A DNA stretch of 64,000 bases, taken from the NCBI GenBank assembly GCA_977006965.1, contig OZ345368.1, forward strand, positions 868,001 through 932,000, in the 5' to 3' direction. The stretch is from Phymatolithon calcareum. Lineage: Eukaryota; Rhodophyta; Florideophyceae; Hapalidiales. Of the stretch, positions 20,910-30,662 are shown in pieces. Below the pieces are notes generated by a model. That model saw only the letters and a program-made list of their open reading frames with translations. It was not told where the DNA came from and ran no database searches. Numbering within the stretch: the stretch's first letter is position 1; each line of letters begins with the position of its first letter. Position numbers and translations under genes: made by a program.

Positions 20910-22358
20910 TCAGATCCTCGTGATTGCCCAAATGGCAAACGCTCCGAGAACATAATCTTCCCACCAGCGCTTCAATGGCAATGCAACGATTTTTTCACCA
21001 GACCTTGTCTTCTCTATCACATCTAAAACACTGGAAGCGAGCTCCGCAATGCCGCTCCCAGAAGCGGTATCCAGAGGTGCGAATTGCACGTGCTGGGCAA
21101 ATGGCCCGCAGAATCGCTTCAACACAGCCCGAACAGCCTCCGCGGTGGAACGGATCCAATAATTACGCTCCTTGACGTCGCTCGGCGGGAGCGCTTCCGC
21201 ATGTGTAAGCACGATCACAACACGCTCCCAGATGGAAGATCCGAAGAGACGATGCACTTCCGCGCAGGCGGATGCAAATTCATTCTGTTGAAATAGATCC
21301 GACCGCGCGACGAGCAGCACAGCGTCAACAAGCCCACCCTGCAAACTGCGTTGTATTTTGGAAAACTCTGCACCCAATGTGCGAATTTCCGCGCCAGCAT
21401 TGTCGTGCCGGTCGAGCCGTGAATCAGTCGCAGGCATTTCCCAAACAGATAGAAATGCGCCATCGATTTTCGCCACCAATTTCTGCACACGCGTCTCCGC
21501 TAGCGGTGCACCGGTCTCCCACGGACGTGCCGGCCACGTTTGAGCGCGAATGCATCGCGCTCTCTGGCGGCGTGCCGCCTCGCGTGGTCCGAAGCAAGCG
21601 TCGGAGAGCTCGACCGCGAGTCGCGGCGTGGCCGGGGCGAAAGTCCGTCCGAGCAATGCGGTGGCCGTCTCGCTTTTTCCGGAGCCCTGCGGCCCAGCCA
21701 CCACAATACCGAGCGACTTTTGTGGCCGTGCACCTCGAATGAGCTGGCGCACGTGCTGGTCGCCCTCCCAGGTTTCGTCGGGCTCGTCATCTACTGTCCA
21801 TTCCGCTCGGGAGCCAGGCACACGCGGGGCTAGAGCGGAGAAGGACGGCGGAAGGTACTTGGAGACGGCGGCTAATGTTCGGATTACCTTGGGCAGATCA
21901 CGCTGGAGTAAGAGATCATCTGGATCAAAAAGGTCTTTTTCCGTGACACCAAGACGACGAACACGGACAAGAAATATTATGATGTTTCGGGTGGCTGGGA
22001 TGTCCGGCGACGTCAATGGGGCAAGCGGAACGGCTGGTGTGTTGACTGCCGCGCAAAGCATGGCACCCGAACGCACGGCAGAAAAGAAATCTGTGTCTGC
22101 GTTGGTTAGCGAAGCGTCGCCGGTGCGGAGCGAGAGCCAGAGCAAAGCGAGCGCGGCCTGCGCAGGTACAACGGGCGGCGATAGTGGTTGATTGTGAGCA
22201 TGAACACGTGTGGTTATGGAGTTGAGCGCGGGTGTGTCGGAGCAGGATGCCGAGTGGCACAGAGATAGATCTTCGAAGTCTATAGAGCGCATCAAAGCCA
22301 GTGTGCTTGGCGATGGTAGCTCCTCGGGTATCTCGGGTTCTACCGGAAGAGAAGGCAT
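20910..22358 (-). CDS. Calponin-homology domain fused to a TOC-like GTPase with C-terminal membrane anchor
   Basis: 482 aa from the first ATG at 22358; the frame is open further upstream but only from a TTG. Residues about 66-171 read as a calponin-homology domain (AALALLWLSLRTG, FFSAVRSGAMLCAAVN, then LGVTEKDLFDPDDL and VIRTLAAVSKYL). Residues about 215-450 read as a paraseptin-type GTPase: P-loop GPQGSGKSE (Lys228), VDAVLLVARSD, FGSSIWERVVIVLTHAEALPP. The IW..VVLTHA..PP wording is that of Toc34/Toc159 rather than immune AIG1 proteins. The G3 site is degenerate (VWEMPATDS instead of DTPG). The last ~20 residues (DYVLGAFAIWAIT) form a tail anchor as in Toc34. Known role of the family: preprotein reception at the outer plastid envelope. 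Plastid location here, and cytoskeletal contact through the CH domain, are inferences. Confidence 0.8.
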   Translation of the reverse strand: MPSLPVEPEIPEELPSPSTLALMRSIDFEDLSLCHSASCSDTPALNSITTRVHAHNQPLSPPVVPAQAALALLWLSLRTGDASLTNADTDFFSAVRSGAMLCAAVNTPAVPLAPLTSPDIPATRNIIIFLVRVRRLGVTEKDLFDPDDLLLQRDLPKVIRTLAAVSKYLPPSFSALAPRVPGSRAEWTVDDEPDETWEGDQHVRQLIRGARPQKSLGIVVAGPQGSGKSETATALLGRTFAPATPRLAVELSDACFGPREAARRQRARCIRAQTWPARPWETGAPLAETRVQKLVAKIDGAFLSVWEMPATDSRLDRHDNAGAEIRTLGAEFSKIQRSLQGGLVDAVLLVARSDLFQQNEFASACAEVHRLFGSSIWERVVIVLTHAEALPPSDVKERNYWIRSTAEAVRAVLKRFCGPFAQHVQFAPLDTASGSGIAELASSVLDVIEKTRSGEKIVALPLKRWWEDYVLGAFAIWAITRI

Positions 22359-22604
22359 TGCGCACGTCGAGGGGAAAGAGGCAGTTCGCGTTGCGGAGTG
22401 CGGGAGATTGAACGCGAGATGAGATCGGGCCAAGATCACGGCTCTATGGGCAGCGGAAAGATGATCCCAAATTGAAAAAATGATATCCAAAAAATTGAAG
22501 AGCGCGGCAAAATTGGAGTTTGCGAAAAGTGCAGAAATGAGAAACCAACAGCTCCACACCCTTGGAGCCCGGCGCGTGAAATTCGATAATGGCAAGCGGA
22601 AGAG

Positions 22605-22612
22605 TATTTATA
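22605..22612 (-). promoter_or_regulatory. TATA box, probably of the CH-GTPase gene
   Basis: TATAAATA on the minus strand lies about 245 bp before the ATG at 22358. A start about 30 bp downstream of it would exclude the TTG-initiated N-terminal extension, which supports the chosen start codon. Confidence 0.45.
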
Positions 22613-22965
22613 AAAAAGCGACCCTCATGCACAGTTGCCAAAACGGAAAAAATCGAAAATACACTATTATTGCACAGAAAGAAAATAGGAAAATACAATC
22701 GTGTTCTGCCGGGACCACGACTCTGACGGCAGAAACGTGGATTGGCAACAAAAAGAGATCCGAGCGACATAAGCCAGGGATATAATGTGTATCCGTAATG
22801 CCAGCGGCGTGACATCCAGCATCGGTCTCGAAAACTTTGACGACGAAACGGCAGACCTTACGCAAAGGGAAATCCAAGCGGCATTACACATGGATACAGT
22901 GCCCATCCGCATTGCCACCGACATGTCTTCAAACGTCTGGGGCACACGAATAGGATCGCCTTTAC

Positions 22966-23589
22966 TTATCTTCGCCGCGGTCTCCACGCACAGAATTGGA
23001 GAGTGCCGGTGGTAACAATGACGAAGGTAAACGCAACAAGGGATCCGAAAATGGAAGGGAGATCCGAGTCGCACTTCCGCTCTTTGGTTTTAGAATTCAA
23101 AGAGCAAACGGAGTTTTCACAATCGATAGAGGAATCGCAATCCCCGCCATGTTTGCTTTTTTGGCGACAAGTATTCTTAATGCATACAAGATTGTCCTTG
23201 CAGTTCCAAAACACGTCGCACGGACCGCCCTTATCGCTTTTGACGGCACATGTCTTGTTGATACAGGTATAACCCGACTCGCAATCTTTGTCTGTGATAT
23301 ATTGCGCGCATGGTGTGCCCTCCTTCGCAGCCGGAGCGCACACACTGTTAATACAACGCAGCTTGTCCGTGCAGTCATCCAAATCGTTGCAGGGCTGGCC
23401 CAACGAGCTCCGGGGCCGGCAGATGTTCTTACTCTCCACAGGTATGCAGGAATATGGCTTAACGCATTGCAGGTTCTTTTCACAAGGAGCGTCACGGGCC
23501 GTAGAATGCCTTTTCAGCTCCTCTGCCGCCAATGCGAGCACCAACAGTACGGCAACAGCGGAAAACTTGAGCGCAAAGTGCACTGCCAT
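22966..23589 (-). CDS. Cys-rich single-pass membrane protein (Dickkopf-N-like modules), paralogue 2
   Basis: A 207-aa protein built exactly like the one at 19250-19870: signal peptide MAVHFALKFSAVAVLLVLALA, five four-cysteine modules in the same spacing, a C-terminal membrane segment (SIFGSLVAFTFVIVTTGTLQFC) and a basic tail (WRPRRR). Long stretches are identical, such as CINSVCAPAAKEGTPC and GGPCDVFWNCKD. The part between the signal peptide and the first cysteines differs most (EELKRHSTARDAP against TDVFRGSSRLNEI). The ATG at 23589 is chosen because it matches the paralogue; an upstream in-frame extension of 43 codons is Arg/His-rich and not shared. It is on the opposite strand to its twin and tandem with the CH-GTPase gene, so the cluster is an inverted duplication around that gene. 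Confidence 0.85.
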   Translation of the reverse strand: MAVHFALKFSAVAVLLVLALAAEELKRHSTARDAPCEKNLQCVKPYSCIPVESKNICRPRSSLGQPCNDLDDCTDKLRCINSVCAPAAKEGTPCAQYITDKDCESGYTCINKTCAVKSDKGGPCDVFWNCKDNLVCIKNTCRQKSKHGGDCDSSIDCENSVCSLNSKTKERKCDSDLPSIFGSLVAFTFVIVTTGTLQFCAWRPRRR

Positions 23590-24019
23590 GGCGTGCTTGG
23601 GCAACCTCTGGCAACGCGCCTTTCTCCCAGGCGAGTGCGACGGGCACTGTATGAAGACTGCCTCCGGGAGCCGCGGAAGGATCGTCGTTGTCAATAAGCG
23701 GCGAAGAGCATGATGCAAGTGGATAGCTTACTGTACTGTTACCAATTAACGCTGTGCACATATTCCGGTCCTAAATTTTTGATCGGAATTTTGCCGCAAA
23801 AACGGGAAGAATAATTCCAACGGCTATAAACTGAATGATACATTTGGCTTGATGTCCACTATATGGACAATACAGTAACAGTCTGAGCATAATTTTAATT
23901 TGCTCATCGTCAACACAAACTATGATACAGTAGTCTAAAATCATGACTTTTTTCGACTATTGCAATCGGCAGAGGACGGGATCTGGAAAAATTTTTGAAA
24001 AAAGGATTTATTTTTAGGA
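23590..24019. other. Upstream region of paralogue 2
   Basis: AT-rich from about 23860. No gene or clear core promoter was recognised. Confidence 0.4.
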
Positions 24020-24440
24020 GATGGGAGCTTTTAAAAAAGCTCCCATCGCCTCACCTAATTAGGAGTAACAGGGCTAGCTCTTCAAATGCTTTTCTAATGT
24101 AGAGTAGTCTGGTCACTCATTACCTCCTTGATTCTTATTTCTCTACTATCAAGTGCATGCGTGAGTCGCTTGCACTCATCTTCCAAATCAAGGCTCATCT
24201 GCGATGATGATAAAACGCGATGGAGCGCAAACAGCTCACTTACCGCTGTGATACCAAAGTTCTCACCCAGTAGTGATTTTCTCCACTATGGCGCTCTATT
24301 AAATATCATCGTTAGGCATCTCAGCCGTGTCGTCCTGTCCCTTAAGCACAGGATCCCTGGTAGTTTGGTCGATTCATTGGGAATCGTCACAGATCTTCCA
24401 TTTTCTTCCCGTGCCCGACAACGATGCGAGGGGTTGTCGT
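24020..24440 (-). mobile_element. LINE-A fragment, 3' end at left
   Basis: On the minus strand it reads GRSVTIPN..KLPGILCLRDRTTRLRCL and on to the family 3' end (TTACTCCTAATTAGGTGAGGCG..GGGAGCTTTT). The last 14 bp are duplicated in inverted form, so that 24020-24047 is a palindrome (GATGGGAGCTTTT / AAAAGCTCCCATC). 5'-truncated and not functional. Confidence 0.75.
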
Positions 24441-24560
24441 TGAGTATCATCCTAAAGTTCCTGCCAGGGGATGTACTGATCGTGCTTGGACAGCGCCACA
24501 ATGTTGGGTGTTGTGTTGGAACTGTGGTGTCGGCAAAAATTTGCTGAAATGATAGACGAG
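24441..24560 (-). repeat. Dispersed repeat F, copy 2
   Basis: This is the inverted counterpart of 13931-14070, directly next to the LINE-A fragment and without the pentamer expansion. Confidence 0.65.
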
Positions 24561-25466
24561 CAAAAGAAATACACCTGACACTCAACGTCCTTCCTTGCAT
24601 CCACTATTGCATCCAGTAGACGTTTAACAATAGTTTGATTGCCGAACTAGAGCTCTGTGTTTAGTGGCGCTCGGACTGGTCAGGTTGATCCGCATCCAGT
24701 TTAGTGCCCTATAGACTGGATTTGCAGAGGAGTCCGGATTCTAAGCGAGAATAATCCCCGCCATGGTAGTTCTCACGCAAATATGATTCGTTTTATAGAC
24801 CGGGACTGCCAGACCAGTCTTGGGCAGAGTCTCAGTGCCAGTCTCTCCAGTAGAATGAATGTACAACATCAGTTCCAATGTAGATAATCTTCCTTTCAGC
24901 GGAGTATACTTATTGTATCGGAGCACGGGGATTGCTGTCTCCAGATGCCCAAGAGCAGAAAAGTTCGAATAGAAGAAACGACACCACGCCGGGCTGCAAA
25001 AGCGGCCAAGGTCATGAATAAACAGCGAATTCGTTTTGAGGCTGAGCTGCATCCTCGGCCCTGACTGCACGGGAGCAATGCTGCACTTGCGCGGCAAGTG
25101 TGTAACGCAAGATAAAAGTGAGGAACATGTAAACCAACTGTCGTCGACTTTGGCACTGATAGGGAAATGAGCGAAATTAAGAGAAAAAGAAGAGTAAACT
25201 CAAAAATGCGTAGGCACCAATACGTCCAAACGAAGCATACTGTAGTCGCATTGGTGACCGATCCAAAACTGCATTGTCAGAAGTGCAGAACGGAATTTCG
25301 GCAATTAGTCCATTGACGCGCCGCCATAGCCGCTCTCGATGCAGCCTCCATTGCCTCGAAATGCGCTATGCGTTCGCGTACAAAAACGTTGAGCGCCTTG
25401 ACGCTTGAAATTGAAGCGGCTCGCTCTGTTCCCATTGTCTTGTCAGCATTACAGGTCTTGTAATCG
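24561..25466. other. No gene supported
   Basis: Short minus-strand frames only (118 codons at 24741-25097, unrecognised). No motif found. Confidence 0.4.
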
Positions 25467-25530
25467 GCCGCGTTTACCTCAGATATTCGAATTGGGAGTC
25501 TCAATTCGAATATCTGAGGTAGACGCGGTC
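25467..25530. repeat. Inverted repeat, 28-29-bp arms
   Basis: GGCCGCGTTTACCTCAGATA.. pairs with ..TATCTGAGGTAGACGCGGTC across a 7-nt loop (25495-25501), with about two mismatches. It lies in unassigned sequence. Confidence 0.85.
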
Positions 25531-26584
25531 TAAATGTTGCCGCATTCGCAAGGCCCGGTCTGCGGAATAATAACTTGATGTATGGCGTCGCCGGGATCAA
25601 CAAACTTCACACCAGCAAGGAGCGGACGCGAACGAGAGACAATTGCGCGGTGACCAAACGTAAAAACAACCTGTTTCGCCACCCAAGTTTCTGCTTCCGC
25701 CCAAAGTTCATCGTCCGCCGGATACTCCCATCTCGAAGGGCAAGGTGAGGCAGGAGAAGGTAGCGTGCTGGTAGGGCGGGTACGAGACCAGAAATGGCGG
25801 GATCAAAAACCGGGTCTGGGGCGCACGTGATGACTTTTCCTTGGGCTGGAGATTAGGTACGAGAGCATCGGGTTCGTGTGACGTCTTTCTTCGACATACG
25901 AGGTCGCGGACAAGGTCGACTGTTCGGGAGTTGAGTGCTGAGAAATGGAAAATGCGAACCGGAGTTCTTCGGGACGGAGAAGACGAGAACTCCCACATGG
26001 TGCGCTCGTCAGCTCAGCAGTTGAGCACTTTTTGCTAGCTCTGCATATCGCTATGGTAGGCACCACGCTTAAGCAGGACGAATCGGGGCTTTGAGATACC
26101 GGCGCCAGTTCAAAGCGGCGCCTTAGCACCGCGAGGAGATACTTGCTCAGGATGCCGATTGGGAGCAACGGCGTTGAACTGGGAACCCTGTCTCGGGGTG
26201 CAACAGGCAAAGAACCGGTACAGCGACAGTGAGATGAAAATTTAAGTTAAAAGCAGCGTAGTTGATCCGCGGCGGGATTCCGCGCGAAGAAGTGCGAGTC
26301 GCAATGACGTGTTGCTCACGTTCGCGCGCACCTCGCAGACAATAATATGGAGGGCCAATCCCTTTTCTGTCCACATCATAACATTCAAATGAGTTTGGGC
26401 TTCGAATTAGTGCGCTCACTACAGTATTGTGCATTTCGTGATTTAGGGGAAATTTTACTCTGCGTATTTTCTCAAAATTTAAGCGAATAAAACTTACCTG
26501 GCACGGATTTGTGCTATGCAGCCATTATTGGCGAGTTCGATAGCAACTTTGGGGTTAACCCCATTTAAGCGCTCGGATCCATCC
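25531..26584. other. No gene supported
   Basis: Overlapping frames of 95-135 codons occur on the minus strand at 25708-26434, without motifs. Base composition is mildly GC-rich, so such frames are expected by chance. Confidence 0.4.
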
Positions 26585-26615
26585 TTTGCGAGGAGGCAAT
26601 TTGCCTCCTCGCAAA
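26585..26615. repeat. Perfect 15+1+15 palindrome
   Basis: TTTGCGAGGAGGCAA, one T, then its exact reverse complement. No target duplication is visible at the edges. Confidence 0.9.
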
Positions 26616-27239
26616 AGATGGAAAATTTTTGAATTTTTGAGTACGCTTTAAGAGACTGCCTCAGGGAATCTCTTGTACTATCTCTGTGAGCATGAGGGAA
26701 AATCAAAACACGAAGAGGGTGAGCTCGCTCGGAAAAGGGCTTACGTCACCATTCGTTAAGTGCTATAACTCGATAAGACCTAAAAAGACCCGTGACGGAA
26801 AAAAGTCAAGCTGCGCTTAACAAAGAGACCGGAGCTCAAAGATCTGCAGATGAGTCTCTACACTAAATCATTATCTCGATCTCCGAAGCCGAATAATTTT
26901 ATACTAGATGAACCAGTTCTTGTGCATGTGCCAGCCTTATACAGGCCCGCGGAAACTGGTATCGCCAGAATGTAGACGTTCCAAGAGCAATCGTCTGTAG
27001 ATATCTTGTGACGATTTACAGAAACTCGGACTCCGCTCCCTGCTACTGCCGCGAAACCACCCAACAGTTAGCGCACCATCCACGCGCTGGTCGAAGCCAT
27101 CATCTCTGCAGGCGAGAACACTTAGAACATTCCGGTTCTTTCCTTTTCACCCACAAGGCACTGACCACTGTGCTTAGAGTAAGTCTCATCCTTGAAGACA
27201 ATTTCTTTCTTTCTTTCTCTATTGCGAGATTTTATTAGA

Positions 27240-27425
27240 GGTACACAAGGTGTACTCCAATGCGTCAGACCAACGCCCGAATCACTCTTTGGTGACGTAC
27301 CTGGACGTGACATAAAAGCCGCAGTCGAGCTCGCTAATGATATGATAAAATGGAAGAAACTGAGACCTTCGAATCGCTTCTAGCTCCATTAGGGGAAAAG
27401 GCAAAATGAATGAATGAAGGTGCAC
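27240..27425 (+). mobile_element. LINE-R 3'-end fragment
   Basis: The translation CVRPTPESLFGDVPGRDIKAAVE..IKWKKLRPSNRF recurs in diverged form at 27775-27960, 28095-28247 and 46020-46110. It resembles the extreme C-terminus of non-LTR reverse transcriptase polyproteins (DR..W). It is followed by AAAGGCAAAATGAATGAATGA; short tandem 3' tails of that kind are usual for some non-LTR clades. Confidence 0.6.
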
Positions 27426-27449
27426 CGCACATCTACGGGGCCTCTAAGA

Positions 27450-27554
27450 AGAAGAAGAAAGGTAGATTTTTATTTAAAAGTTACCAACGCATCTGCTGAC
27501 GCTCGGGGCAACTTTCCTAAGGCCAAGGGGTTTTGGCTAGATTCTGTCCTGAAG
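27450..27554 (-). mobile_element. SINE-like element S2 with 16-bp TSD
   Basis: A 105-bp insert is bracketed by TACGGGGCCTCTAAGA at 27434-27449 and 27555-27570. Read on the minus strand it ends in GTTGGTAACTTTTAAATAAA and an A/C-rich tail. The body (AAAGTTGCCCC..GCGTCAGCAGATGCG) is shared with the other S2 copies. Confidence 0.9.
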
Positions 27555-27679
27555 TACGGGGCCTCTAAGATGTTCCCGAATGGCATATCGTTTTGCGTAC
27601 TCGCGTAACTGCTTCCAAAGAGACTGCGGACACAACGCTGCACAGCGACATCCATGTGCCCTTGGCGGAACGGAATTCA

Positions 27680-27765
27680 GTTCTTGCTTGACAGGATTCG
27701 AACCGGCGACCTCACGTTCCTTCCCGTATCATACCGAAATATGCGCACAGACAATTTCCCGTGCT
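27680..27765 (-). other. tRNA-like box B next to LINE-R
   Basis: The minus strand carries GGTCGCCGGTTCGAATCCTG, containing a perfect RNA polymerase III box B (GGTTCGAATCC). A weak box-A-like GGCCAGCACGGG lies about 60 nt upstream. I could not fold a complete cloverleaf: the anticodon loop lacks the invariant T33 and the T stem has a mismatch. It may be a decayed tRNA or a tRNA-derived SINE head. Confidence 0.3.
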
Positions 27766-27774
27766 GGCCTCCAT

Positions 27775-27960
27775 TTTCATTCGTTTGCCTTTTCTCCCAA
27801 AGCGGATAACAGCGCTTCGAGGGTCTAAGTTTCTTCCATTCTATCCTATCGTTAGTGAGTTTGACGGCGGCTTTTACGTCTCGTCCAGGTACGTCACCAA
27901 AGATTGATTCTGGCGTTCGTCAGACGCATTCGCTGGTCTCCAGGGACTACCGATAGTTGT
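27775..27960 (-). mobile_element. LINE-R 3'-end fragment
   Basis: The minus-strand reading ESIFGDVPGRDVKAAVKLTN..IEWKKL matches the copy at 27240-27425, followed by a GAAAAGGCAAACGAATGAA tail leading into the box-B segment. Confidence 0.6.
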
Positions 27961-28247
27961 CTGGCTTCATGGACAAGAAAGAGCATCTTTAAGGTTTACG
28001 AGCGCAAATGATGATAATCACGTTATCAAACACAATAAGCCCTCTACAACTGCAAAGTATTCCCAGCAGAATTGCAAAAGAAAAGCATCCCCAGGCTTCT
28101 ATTCATTCATTTTGCCTTTTCCTCTTGTGGGAACTAGAAGCGATTCGAGGGCATAAGTTTCTTCCATTCTACCCTATCGTTAGCGAGTTTGACTGCGGAT
28201 TTCACGTCTAGTCCAAGTACATAACCAAAGATTGATTTTGGCTTTGG

Positions 28248-28383
28248 TATATTTGATGATTTTACTTTGAGAGCTCCCAAAGCCTCATCGGGGAGCAACG
28301 GGGCAGCTCTTGCGATATTCTATAAGCTAAAGTCTTCTGACTACTCAAAACGTTCTTGATTCGTAATTCTCTCCCAACAAGAG
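28248..28383 (-). mobile_element. LINE-A short copy 1 in the LINE-R nest
   Basis: 136 bp of LINE-A 3' end (GTTGGGAGAGAATTACGAATC.. to the AAATAT end). It is flanked by TTTTGGCTTTGG at 28236-28247 and TTTTGGCGTTGG at 28384-28395, a 12-bp duplication with one change. Confidence 0.85.
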
Positions 28384-28395
28384 TTTTGGCGTTGG

Positions 28396-28922
28396 GGATA
28401 TTTGATGATTTTATTTTTGAGAGCTCCCAAAGCCTCACCTTGGAGTAACGGGGCAGCTCTTGCATAATCTCTACGCTATAGTCATCTGGCTGCTCAAAAC
28501 GTTCTTGATTCGTAATTCTCTCCCAACAAGAGCTCCGGTAAGTCTCTTGCACTCAAACTCAATTTCTGTACTCATCTTCGATGACGCTAGAGTACGTTGT
28601 AAGGCGACTAGTTCGACCACCGCGGTAATCCCACAGTACGCACCCAACACTGATTTCCTCCAAAGGGGTGCTCGGTTGAATGTCAACCTTAGGCACCTTA
28701 AACGTGTTGTTCTTTCTCCTATGTAAAGGATCCCTGGTAGCTTGCCTTCAATAGGAATCTTCATTGACCTGCCTTCTTCTTCCTTTTCCCATACCTTAAT
28801 TGTTTCTTCTCTCCTCGTCTTCTTCGTGACAGATCCCTCCTGGGCTTTCTGAAGGGCTTGTCGCAAGTCTTCATACATCTTGAGATATTCAATATCCTTC
28901 ATTGCTTCCTTTACGTCCTCAT
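28396..28922 (-). mobile_element. LINE-A copy 2 in the LINE-R nest, nearly identical to the intact copy
   Basis: This 527-bp 5'-truncated copy keeps an open frame from DVKEAMKDIEYLKMYEDL to ..VLSSQMTIA and stop. Its protein matches the 51849-53786 ORF with only an Ala/Ser difference in QKAQEG/QKSQEG. It is flanked by CGTTGG at 28390-28395 and 28923-28928. Young insertion. Confidence 0.88.
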
Positions 28923-29020
28923 CGTTGGTCTGACACATTGGTGCAGCACATGGCGGACTAGGCGCCGCTCGCCCATTCTAAGAACGTGTCCAAGCCAGTT
29001 TCATTGCAGGTCTCTGACCC

Positions 29021-30087
29021 ACCTTGGCATCTCACTCAGCAATGAGAGAGTTACCGACACAAAAATGCTTGAGCGCATCCGAGACGCCAAGATCGCGGTA
29101 TATCAACTAAGGTCCCTGGGTGTCTCGTTGCGGGCACTCAACCCCTTGAAAGCAGTGAAGACATACAAGGCGTTGATACAACCGAGATGGGAGTATGCCA
29201 TGCACCTGACGCCATGGACGCCGAGAGTCCAGACAGCTATCGCAGAAGTGCAGAAGACATTTTTCGCACAAGTATTCGATCCAATATCGAAAAACCGCTA
29301 TGTCAGACTTAGCCTTCTTTGCCGAATTCACAACGCCGAAAACAGGAGACTCGTTGTAGCACTCAGAATGCTGGAACGAGCCAGATCAAAGAAAAGGAGC
29401 CTTCTGGCCGTCCCAATCGAGGAAAGAGATGTGGATGAACTGCAGTGGGTCAGTCGAGACATATCGACAATGCTACAGTACGACCTATCCGAGACGGCAC
29501 TGACTTTCCTTAAGCAGGGAGTTTCAGCAAAATCGTTGCGGACTTTGCTCTTCAAAGACGAAGGAGACGTCTCGGAGTCCAACAGAAAGAGAAAAATTCC
29601 CTTCGATCTGCCGGGGTCTACCCCGGCTATTATCAGACTCCCGAAAACACGGCACCGCCAATTTGCGGTAAAGTGGGCATTCGGTCGGTTCCCCCCAATG
29701 AGCACATCACTTCTCACAGACAAGTTCGGTTATACTGTACCAAATCTCATGAGCAACCTGGAAGAATACCTCGGAAGATATCAACTGACTAAAGAGGAGA
29801 TTAATATCACTGAAAGAGCTCGAGACAAGCTACTCTTCTTCACTATCGTCTTTTACGACGACAAGGAATAGACAAGGCGTCAATTGAGGAAATCTGATCA
29901 GTGGACCCCAAGCTTTTCCCTCCCTTTTTACGGGAGAGGGTTTTTGCAGCTTGGGCTACGACGTTTAACCCGGGTTACAAGTATTTGAATAGATGATCGA
30001 AGCTACAAAAGTAGCTGCTGAAACGCATCTCCCTTGCAGTCTCATGAGTGTTACTGAGGGCGTTTAATAAATTCCAAATTCAAAAAA
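29021..30087 (+). mobile_element. LINE-B 5'-truncated copy with 13-bp TSD
   Basis: The C-terminal part of a LINE-B reverse transcriptase ORF is open through 29871 (LSNERVTDTKMLERIR.. to ..TIVFYDDKE). Its 3' UTR ends GGGCGTTTAATAAATTCCAAATTCAAAAAA. It is flanked by AGGTCTCTGACCC (29008-29020) and AGGTCTCTGGCCC (30088-30100) and splits the older LINE-R element. Other LINE-B pieces lie at 46471-47118, 43148-43315 and 49978-51240. Confidence 0.88.
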
Positions 30088-30662
30088 AGGTCTCTGGCCC
30101 GCATTAACGCGTCGATAATGGGTGTCCCGGATTCGTCAGCTATTGGTCTCTACGTTATTCCAGATAGCATCTTAGCACCTCTTAACTTGAGTTTATTCCG
30201 CACTGGTTCTGTCAGCTTCCATGATTCACAGCCTTATAGGAGAGATAATACAACAGAGCTTCCAAAAAGACGGAGACGTATACCTGAAAATATTGGAGAG
30301 TCGGCCGCAGTTCCATGTGGCAATGTGGAGTTTGGTGGAGAAGCTCATTGCTTTCGGAGTGCGGTCTCTGCCTCCTGCACGCCCCTTTCGAGATGGGTCT
30401 CTTCACACCAATCGAAGGGATCTTGTTCAGCGCGCGCTTGTTTGCGCTACAGGACAGGAAAATCTACCGAGGATTCTGGACATAAGGTGCATATCCTGCA
30501 AATCATTTCATTCCCTTAGTGTTTATCGTAGGAAAGCTTGTAGGGACCACTAGGTGCCCCTGGACCAGGAACATGTGTGGACCTATGATCTACCGTATAT
30601 GAAGGATGTGTACCCCAACAAAGCTTGTAGCAAATCTAGACCGTTCGAGATTTTCAGGTTTT

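Larger units (their letters stand above)
28095..30490 (-). mobile_element. LINE-R copy, broken by three younger insertions
   Basis: One old non-LTR element can be rejoined across the insertions at 28248-28383, 28396-28922 and 29021-30087. Its pieces are 28095-28247 (C-terminus, KSIFGYVLGLD..ND), 28384-28395, 28923-29020 (WLGHVLRMGERRLVRHVL) and 30088-30490. Read on the minus strand the last piece gives QEAETALRKQ, GCESWKLTEPVRNKLKLRGAKM and GTPIIDALMRARDL. The GCESW..LT and WLGHVLRM wording is typical of the region after the reverse transcriptase domain in CR1/L2/RTE-like elements. Many stops; dead. Confidence 0.75.

Noticed and set aside
22359-22595. N-terminal extension of the CH-GTPase (79 codons, hydrophobic)
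   Set aside because: The frame opens with TTG, not ATG, has no in-frame ATG before 22358, and its upstream end lies too close to the TATA-like site at 22605-22612 to be transcribed from it.
27660-27770. A functional tRNA gene
   Set aside because: Only box B is convincing; anticodon arm and acceptor pairing fail, so it is listed as tRNA-like only.
30118-30519. 133-codon plus-strand ORF
   Set aside because: Antisense to a LINE-R piece and broken in the other copies.
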